Positions 57,091-64,000 of a DNA stretch of 64,000 nucleotides are shown one piece after another. The position numbers were made by a program, and so were the translations under genes. Position 1 is the first letter of the stretch. Each line of letters opens with the position of its first letter. The notes beneath the pieces were generated by a model that saw only the letters and a list, made by a program, of their open reading frames with translations, searched no databases and was not told the DNA's origin. The stretch comes from Paramyrothecium sp. XJ0827 (lineage: Eukaryota; Ascomycota; Sordariomycetes; Hypocreales; Stachybotryaceae), in the NCBI GenBank assembly GCA_020881915.1, contig JAJFPB010000009.1, positions 2,852,001 to 2,916,000 of the forward strand, given 5' to 3'.

Positions 57091-57495
57091 ATGGCATTTC
57101 CAAACATCCTCTTCACCAAGCAGACATGGCGCTGGCTTGGCCTTGGACTATCAACCACGGTCTTCTCCCTCGGGGCTTTGGCCATATTATCACCAAAAAT
57201 GGCTTCAGCTTCTCTAGGAGTTGAGCCCTCTACACCTGAGGCGCACATCGTAAATCAAAAGGCAATGGTCTTCCTAGGGATACGTGACCTGGCCGCCTCA
57301 GCAGCGCTGTTCTACTTCTATTACGATGGAAAGGAGAAGGAAATGGGCGTGTTAGCAACTGCGTGGACTCTTGTGTGTGTGGTAGACACTTGTGTTGCAA
57401 CGCAAGGACCAAAAGGCTGGGACAAAGGCATCTGGACGCTGTGTGGCGGAGCGGCAGCGGTTGCCTTTGTCGGCCTGGGACTTCTGCAGGCATAG
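57091..57495 (+). CDS. Small four-helix membrane protein, DUF4267-like
   Basis: Single exon, 134 aa. Four hydrophobic helices: WLGLGLSTTVFSLGALAILS, GIRDLAASAALFYFYY, VLATAWTLVCVVDTCVA and WTLCGGAAAVAFVGLGLLQA. The segment between helices 1 and 2 includes the substrate-independent family pattern AIVNQKAM/LGIRDLA (here QKAMVFLGIRDLAAS), typical of DUF4267 proteins. These occur widely in fungi and bacteria with no known biochemical role. Charged KEKEMG lies in a loop. No signal peptide separate from helix 1. Gene complete; no conserved operon-like context. Confidence 0.8.
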   Translation: MAFPNILFTKQTWRWLGLGLSTTVFSLGALAILSPKMASASLGVEPSTPEAHIVNQKAMVFLGIRDLAASAALFYFYYDGKEKEMGVLATAWTLVCVVDTCVATQGPKGWDKGIWTLCGGAAAVAFVGLGLLQA

Positions 57496-57943
57496 GATGA
57501 GGATTAGTTGTAAATACTTAGCTTGGCAAAGACTTCCAGGTTCATCACACCTGATGAACGATCCTAAAAATTCACGAAATTCAAAACATACTTGGAAAGT
57601 CTTGCTCATATGGGTGAAAAGTAAGCAAGATAATCCTTAAAATACTAGACGAGGTAAAAAAATAAGAATCTTATAAAGCAAAATTTCTATGCAGTGTAAT
57701 AGTATTCCTCGCGATACAATTTACATCCCTGTCGTCAAATATATGGCAAATCGTGCCAACCGTCCACAACTTACTACCTAGACTAGCACAATGGCGACCA
57801 CTTCCACTGCTCTGTCATCAACTTGTGAGCTCGTAATTTGTTCCGGCATAATACTCGGTATCCTACGCCAGCAATGAATTGCCAGCGGTCAAAGCTATGA
57901 TAATCTACAACAGGAGCACAGCAGATTGCAATACGGAGAAGTA
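57496..57943. other. Convergent 3' flanks
   Basis: AT-rich 3' region of the DUF4267 gene and of the Zn2Cys6 gene; nothing coding. Confidence 0.45.
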
Positions 57944-60505
57944 TCATCCATCAACTCCATATAGATGCCCAGTAGGGTTAAGAAACTCCCAGTTCCAGTC
58001 CATGCCATAAGCCTCGAAACCCATACCGCCAGTTACATCCATCGCATCTGCCACCTCAGCATCGAACTCATCCTCCTCCCCATTCACTAGCATCACCTCA
58101 TCTGCCCTCTCTCTCAACACATCCCGACAAAATCTCAAACTCTCCAACGCCCCCCTCGCAACCGCCATTCCTATCCCTTCATCGTCAGCACGGCCTTCGG
58201 CCTCAACAGCCTCCACCTGCGCAAGCACCATACTCATGAACATATGCCCCTTGATATTCGTCTCGCCATGTCGGACGCGGCGCTCCTCCAGCTCGAGCAG
58301 ATCGCGCACCGCGGCCTTAAGCAGCGCACGATGCTGCGGTGCTCGGTGAAGCATGCCACCTGCTTGCTGCGACGTGACGTGCACGAGAAGCTCGAGCGAG
58401 ATGGCTGTCATTGCCGCGCGGAGGCCTTCGCGGAAGAGTCCGCCTGCGGTAGAGAGGAGGCGAGCGAAGAGGAGGGCATCGTTGTCGTTCTCTGAAGAGG
58501 AGGAGATGGCGGTAGTGGTTGTCGCAGGCAAGACAAGGGCGAGGGCGGCGTCGAGGCTGAGGGTCAGGGAGTAGTGGAAGAGAGGGTTGGAGCGGGATTG
58601 GTTTGCGAAGAACATGTGTAGGGGGATCATGAAGCGGCGGACGAGGTAGTCGAGAATGTTGCGGTGGAAAGGGGTGAAGGAGGGGGACATGGTGGTGTTG
58701 GCCTCCTTGTCATCTTTGTGGGCTTGGTTCCGGGATTGTGCCCTGGTCATTCTGAGACTGTTGCACACACAGAGTGCACTGGTGAGCTGGGAGCTCAGTG
58801 ACAGGACGCTCGAGTAAGACTGCTCCGAGTGTAAGCCGTTGAGATACTCGACGATAGCAAGGCGTACCGGGAGCGTGTCCAGCAATGTAAGCTGAACCGA
58901 AGTACCGGTGAAAGTCGTCCTTGGATGCGGCACGATAATTGTGGTGAACTCGTCTATCTCCTCGTCGTTGATATTGGACGGTGGCTCGACGTCGAACTCA
59001 TTAAGCGATATTCTGGGGGGCATTAAGGCGTCCAGTGAAGCTTGGACAACCATGTCGAGAATGGTGGCCCAGAGTCTCCGGCGGAGCTCAGCGTGGAATA
59101 CCGATACGCCTGGGAGATGCCTTGGCTTACGATGCAGTCCAATTTGCATTGCTCGATGGACGAGCGAGCCGACTGAGATCCATATCAGGTCCCCGCCTAC
59201 GGAGAAGATTTGTCGCGCCAAAATGGTTAGGCAGTAGACTTGACAGCCGCCGAGGTTAAGACGGTCCTTTTCTAGTGGCCCGGCGAGCCAGTTCTCTGCG
59301 GCGTAGATCCATGGGCGAGTCATTTCAGCATTGTCGAGCACTGCTCTGCTGTCTTCATGATTGTACAAACTCGACCCAATAGCAACGACGAGCAGAATTT
59401 TGAGATACACGGCGTTGGTGACAGATTCAACACGTTGCCAATACTTCTCATAGTCGGCCCAGAAGGTAGGAACGTGAAGGATTCGGTAGGTGGACTCGAA
59501 GGACTCAAAGTAGAGCTTGGCCATGGCATCTGCCCTTTCGCGTGAGGGAGGGACGAGGTCTTGGCGAAGTTTAGGCGCAGCAGACGGGGTTGGAGCTAGC
59601 CTGCTGGGCCGTCTTTCCTTGAGCCGCTGAGCTATATGCTTCGATTCGACCAGGAGGTCGCCACTTTCAACAAGGAGCGCTTTGATCTCAGGTTTATTGC
59701 TGAATGTATCATTGCTGGTCTTTCCCAGCATGGCTCGGTAGCATGCAATGATGGCCGCAAAATCCGGAGCTTCGCCCGTCCGGCGATTTCTCCCCAGGTC
59801 CCTTGATTTATTCAGGACGACATCATGCCAATCTCGCGTCTCGCCGGCATTGGCGTGGCGCACAATAGGGTCTTCGCAAACAGGGCCCGGCTCAGGTGCC
59901 TCAATGATGGAGCTGGCTCGGCTCTCGACGCTAGCAGTATGCCGTGATAAAACAGTCGCGTTTGAGTCTTCTAGCCGTTTGAGACGTTGCAAGATATCCC
60001 GGATTGGGGCACTGGACGATGATGACGGGGTGTATACCGATGGCGGTAGTGCCACGGACGTTGGCTGTAGCACATGAGTGATTGTTGCTGTTGCCTCTGG
60101 TGGAGAGTGGTAGGCCTGTGCACTTTGCCCAAGAGCCGCTCCATCTACAAGTATTCTCTTTGGGTGGGTTGTTACAGTGGCATTCGGCAAATTTGAAGGG
60201 GAGGAAGCACCAGTGGTAGCAGAGCCACAAGAAACTGAGTTGGACGACGGCAGCGCCGCAGATGAAGTCGAACCAGCACCAGTTGTACTGTAGGCTATTA
60301 GTCCAGGTTCCTGTCCTGATTTTGTCCGCGAAATTTCAAATTCCCTGGTATCTCCGTACATGCTGAAAACGCACTGCGACTTGTGACGGACACAATGGGC
60401 ACAGGGGTCGTTGAGGTCGCATTTGATCTTGCGGCGCCGACATTTCCCGCATGAACGCGCGGGTCTCCGGCGCCGGCGCGGCTGCTGGGGTTGTGGCTTA
60501 TCCAT
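57944..60505 (-). CDS. Zn2Cys6 transcription factor with Fungal_trans domain
   Basis: Single exon, 853 aa from ATG 60505 (MDKPQPQQPRRRRRPARS); the frame extends 4 codons further only to a TTG. The cluster is canonical: CGKCRRRKIKC then DLNDPCAHCVRHKSQC (C-x2-C-x6-C-x5-C-x2-C-x6-C), preceded by an Arg-rich stretch. A Ser/Thr/Pro-rich linker follows to about residue 170, then ILQRLKRLEDS as a short coiled coil. The middle homology region is clear: LYFESFESTYRILHVPTFWA, YLKILLVVAIGSSLY, RQIFSVGGDLIWISVGSLVH, RAMQIGLHRKPRHLPGVSVF and ELRRRLWATILDMVVQASLD. The C-terminus is acidic (EEDEFDAEVADAMD), a plausible activation domain. It is divergent from a PDR transporter and is a reasonable candidate regulator of it (inference). 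Confidence 0.93.
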   Translation of the reverse strand: MDKPQPQQPRRRRRPARSCGKCRRRKIKCDLNDPCAHCVRHKSQCVFSMYGDTREFEISRTKSGQEPGLIAYSTTGAGSTSSAALPSSNSVSCGSATTGASSPSNLPNATVTTHPKRILVDGAALGQSAQAYHSPPEATATITHVLQPTSVALPPSVYTPSSSSSAPIRDILQRLKRLEDSNATVLSRHTASVESRASSIIEAPEPGPVCEDPIVRHANAGETRDWHDVVLNKSRDLGRNRRTGEAPDFAAIIACYRAMLGKTSNDTFSNKPEIKALLVESGDLLVESKHIAQRLKERRPSRLAPTPSAAPKLRQDLVPPSRERADAMAKLYFESFESTYRILHVPTFWADYEKYWQRVESVTNAVYLKILLVVAIGSSLYNHEDSRAVLDNAEMTRPWIYAAENWLAGPLEKDRLNLGGCQVYCLTILARQIFSVGGDLIWISVGSLVHRAMQIGLHRKPRHLPGVSVFHAELRRRLWATILDMVVQASLDALMPPRISLNEFDVEPPSNINDEEIDEFTTIIVPHPRTTFTGTSVQLTLLDTLPVRLAIVEYLNGLHSEQSYSSVLSLSSQLTSALCVCNSLRMTRAQSRNQAHKDDKEANTTMSPSFTPFHRNILDYLVRRFMIPLHMFFANQSRSNPLFHYSLTLSLDAALALVLPATTTTAISSSSENDNDALLFARLLSTAGGLFREGLRAAMTAISLELLVHVTSQQAGGMLHRAPQHRALLKAAVRDLLELEERRVRHGETNIKGHMFMSMVLAQVEAVEAEGRADDEGIGMAVARGALESLRFCRDVLRERADEVMLVNGEEDEFDAEVADAMDVTGGMGFEAYGMDWNWEFLNPTGHLYGVDG

Positions 60506-61778
60506 TTGATCTGACAAAAACTGATGCGTACTTCAGAATCGAAGTTAGACTGAGTACCGGGGAGGCCAGAGCAGACTTGTGGTGGGCTGAATGGAAGTCC
60601 TCGGTCCTGTGAGCTTTGTGCGAGGTGACTGCTCGGCCCTGGGAAGTCGGAAAACGGGAAAACCAAGTGCAGGAGGATGAGGAAGACGGATTTTGGAGAT
60701 TTCGGTCGTTTACGGATTTCGGAGGCGAATGAACGAATACTGGGGGCACTCGCTCGGCTTATTCGGCCTTGGTGACAGTCTTTGTATCAGTACCATGATG
60801 ACCGCGTCTAACATGGCCTTATGCCCGCCAACATCTCGGCCGAAACTTCCCCTCTTTTTATGCAAGGGGCTGCCGTCAGCCTGCCGCCCATCCCTGGCTT
60901 TTTGGTCTAGCTCTCTCGTCCTTGGGCAGTGCTGACCACGTTGTCCGCAAATTCCCGAAAGCCCCCTGCAAGGCGAACATGCAAGCCTTGCCAGGGTTGC
61001 ACACCGAACACTCCCTAATGTACGCTTGGGCCTTATGAAAAGGAGATGAGGTCGTTGGTTGAACAGGTGTAGACGGTAGACGAGCTGTGTGGCCAATATG
61101 CAGAGCAGGTGGCTAATGGCCAATACTCCCATGTAGGTTCCTTTCATGAATTGCCTCCTGAGGGCGGCCTTCCTGTTCGACGGGTGGGTTAAACGTCAGC
61201 GAGGCGTTTCGTCATCTTAGCTGGGTAGTCGTACGGGGTCATCGTAACATTGCAGTCATGCACCTCCCGGCGTCGCGATCACGGTGTCGCGAACTTGAAA
61301 AAATATCCTGGACATCCACAACAAATTGATTGCCAATATACTCCACACAATCCAAGGACCGGGAGGTCTGTCAGCCTGCTCCTAACGTACGATACATGCT
61401 CGGGCGCTTGTGATGTGTACCTTCGTACTTTACTTCCCTTTCGGCCGAGGGCCTCGTCTGTTAAAATGAATTGTCCGAAGTTGACGGATTTAACAAAAAA
61501 AAACGGGCTGTATCAAGAAGACCGATTAGGCTGGTGACGTATTTGAAGAGTTATGATTAAGGTGGTAATCATTGAATCGGAATTTAACCATCTGGTGACA
61601 CGCGTTTCCATCTGATCAAATTCCGAGGTTAAAAAGCCGCCTTGTCCCTTTTGCATTGCACACGAAGATGTTGAGAATGAGAAGCAAGAGCAGGATATTT
61701 ATAGTCGTCCAGAGCTGCAACTCAGCCGAACGCCTCGACACTTGACAGGAGAGAAGCGGAAGACCACCAAACGCGACG
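60506..61778. promoter_or_regulatory. Shared divergent promoter region of Zn2Cys6 and PDR transporter genes
   Basis: 1.27 kb between the two divergent starts. It has several CGG triplets, the half-site of Zn2Cys6 factors, for example ACGGATTTCGGAGGCG near 60713-60728 and TCGGCCGAAAC near 60837. No perfect palindromic TCCGCGGA was found by eye. Frames here (60710-61147 minus, 61250-61537 plus) have no features. Confidence 0.4.
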
Positions 61779-64000
61779 ATGGCTTCAGCTCTTGACTCAG
61801 CAGAAGCTCGCGCTCCTGACAAGTCAAAGACCGTCCTTATCGACAACAGCCACACAACCAGTTCCGGATCCACGAACTCCCAGTGGCCGCACTCGATGAC
61901 CAAAGATGTTGGTGCCAGCAATGCCGAGGTCCAGCCCATTTTCGGGACCAACGACCCGGCATCCTCCCTAAACCCTTCCAGCAGCCAGTTCAACGCACGT
62001 GCCTGGGCTAAGAACCTCGCCAATGCCGCACACGAAAGCGGCTACGACTTTCGTCGGATGGGCTTGTGTTTCCAAAACCTGAATGTGTTTGGCTACGGCA
62101 ACCCCGCCGACTTCCAGAAAGATGTTGCCAACATCTGGCTGGCTCTTCCCGGCATGATGGCGGGACGCCGCACGCGTCTCGACATATTGCACCAGTTCGA
62201 TGGGCTCATTCGCACTGGGGAGATGTGTGTGGTATTGGGACCACCGGGCTCAGGCTGCTCGACTTTTTTGAAGACACTTTCTGGGGATAGAGATGGCCTG
62301 TTCACGAGCGAGGAGAGCTATTTCAACTATGAGGGAATCCCGGACAAGGAGATGCACACGGCGCATCGTGGTGACGCAATATACACGGCAGAGGCCGACG
62401 TCCATTTCCCGAACTTGACCGTGAGCGAAACATTGAACTTCGCCGCACAGGCTCGATGTCTGAGGGAGCTCCCGCAGGGAATGTCGCGTCAAAGGTAAGT
62501 CACCTGCTACACTCCCAAGTCGACTGACTTGCTGACGATATGACATACATCCAGATATTGCGAACAGCTCCGTGATGTCGTGATGGCAATGTACGGAATA
62601 AGTCACACGGCTCACACCAAAGTGGGCAACGATTTTGTTCGCGGAGTGTCAGGTGGCGAACGAAAACGAGTTACCATCGCGGAAGCCACATTGTCAAACG
62701 CCCCTTTTCAATGCTGGGACAAGTAAGCTGTCTCGTCTACCCCTAGTCACTATCATACTGGGACCACTCAAACTGATCTTGACATCCTCTGCCTAGTTGC
62801 ACCCGTGGTCTAGACGCAGCCAACGCAATAGAGTTCTGCAAAACACTCCGTCTGCAATCCGAGTTCTTCGGCCAAACGTGCGCCGTCTCCATGTACCAAG
62901 CCCCCCAAGCTGCCTACGACATCTTCGACAAAGCCACAGTCCTCTACAGTGGCCACCAGATCTACTTCGGCCCAGCGTCCCAAGCAAAGGCCTACTTTGA
63001 GAGGCTAGGCTTTCAATGCCCTCCACGACAAACCACGCCCGACTTCCTCACATCTATGACCTTCCCCACCGAGCGCATTCCACGTCCAGGCTGCAACCCA
63101 CCACGCACAGCCGAGGAGTTCGCCGCCGCATGGCGCTCCAGTTCCGAGTACAAGGCCCTCCAAGCCGAGATAGAAGAGTACAAGACGCAGCATCCCATCG
63201 ATGGTCCTAGCGCAAATGTGTACCGCGAGCGCAAGACGGTCCACCAAGCCAAGGGCCAGCGCGCCAAGTCGCCGTATATGCTTACATATATGCAGCAGGT
63301 GCAGATCTGCATGTGGCGTGGATGGCGGCGCTTTCTGGCAGATCCTGGCCCGACAATATTTGTGATGGTAGGGAATCTTGTACTGGCACTCATTATGTCG
63401 TCGCTGTTTTATAATTTGCAGCAGACCACGGACTCGTTTTACGGCCGGGCTGTGGTGCTGTTCATGGCGGTGCTGTTTAACGCCTTTGCCTGTGTTTTGA
63501 AAGTCATGACGCTTTATGCTCAGCGGCCCATTGTCGAGAAACAGGCTCGATATGGGTTCTATCATCCCTCGGCTGAATCCTACGCTTCCGTTCTGGTGGA
63601 CCTCCCGATGAAGGTCATGGGGTGCATATCTTTCAACTTGGTCTTTTACTTCATGACGAATCTCAATCGGCACCCGGATAACTTCTTTTTCTACTTATTG
63701 GTAGTGTTTCTGATTGTTCTGGCCATGTCTGGAATCTTTAGGTTCATGTAAGTCATTCAGTCGGTGAGATGAGCTACCTGCACACAGCATTGTGACCCTA
63801 ACAATCTGCTCCTAGCGGCGCCCTTTCCCGGACGGAACAGCAAGCCATGGTTCCCGCTTCGGTCCTCATGGTTGCTCTACTAGTCTTCTCGGGGTTCATC
63901 GTCCCCATCGACTACATGCTTCCCTGGTGCCGCTGGATCAACTACGTGAACCCAGTAGCATATGGCTACGAAGCTCTCATGATAAACGAGTACCACGGCC
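61779..64000 (+). CDS. PDR-type ABC transporter (ABCG), N-terminal NBD1-TMD1 part; runs off right edge
   Basis: Starts at ATG 61779 ([16 protein letters not shown]); introns 62495-62554, 62723-62796 and 63748-63815 keep frame. About 670 aa are inside the window, of about 1400-1500 expected. NBD comes first, as in PDR pumps: [13 protein letters not shown], then degenerate Walker [17 protein letters not shown] with Cys in place of the Lys (normal for PDR NBD1), [40 protein letters not shown] and [21 protein letters not shown]1 follows ([18 protein letters not shown] and later helices), then [19 protein letters not shown] and [20 protein letters not shown], just before the edge. PDR pumps export azoles, terpenoids and other hydrophobic compounds at the plasma membrane. 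The adjacent Zn2Cys6 factor may control it. Confidence 0.93.

Overview
The window is nuclear DNA of a filamentous ascomycete. Genes carry many short introns (about 44-75 nt, GT..AG, CTAAC/CTGAC-like branch sites). The gene content is typical of Pezizomycotina: a HET-domain protein, a 2EXR protein, Zn2Cys6 and bZIP regulators, ABCC and PDR transporters, a GH51 arabinofuranosidase, a GH162-like endo-beta-1,2-glucanase, a fungal sphingomyelinase D-like enzyme and many small secreted cysteine-containing proteins. I lean towards Sordariomycetes/Hypocreales from this mix, but nothing seen here proves it. Gene density is low, with 0.3-2 kb gaps, so the region looks accessory rather than core.

Layout. 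1-4.7 kb: edge of a probable secondary-metabolism locus, with a P450 that runs off the left end and has an early in-frame stop, an intact O-methyltransferase, and a second O-methyltransferase reduced to its SAM-binding half. 6.8-19.3 kb: a small secreted protein, a full ABCC (MRP-type) transporter, a secreted GH162-like glucanase and an intracellular-type GH51 enzyme. 19.6-27.5 kb: a decay zone. It has a secreted-protein gene with two in-frame TGA codons, a 2EXR protein, a membrane-protein pseudogene abutting the 3' relic of a family whose intact member lies at 51.4-52.7 kb, a secreted 6-Cys protein, and a drug:H+ antiporter (DHA2) wreck. 28-33 kb: an intact MFS transporter and a HET-domain protein. 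35-46 kb: small secreted Cys-rich proteins interleaved with a bZIP and a small Zn2Cys6 regulator, plus the sphingomyelinase D-like enzyme. 47-57.5 kb: two proteins of unknown family, an F-box-like/ankyrin protein, a DmpA-type S58 peptidase, an NmrA-like protein and a DUF4267 membrane protein. 58-64 kb: a large Zn2Cys6 regulator divergent from a PDR (ABCG) transporter that runs off the right end.

Working together (inference): P450, O-methyltransferase and ABCC exporter would suit a metabolite locus, now partly degraded. The Zn2Cys6/PDR pair shares a 1.3 kb intergenic region and could be a regulator/efflux module. The secreted small proteins, several with a clear TATA box, and the secreted lipid- and glucan-active enzymes suggest a host- or competitor-facing accessory region. 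Nonsense changes of a C-to-T-compatible kind recur in the first 24 kb, which would fit RIP or simple gene decay.

All exon structures were read by eye from splice consensus and frame continuity. No alignment or database search was done.
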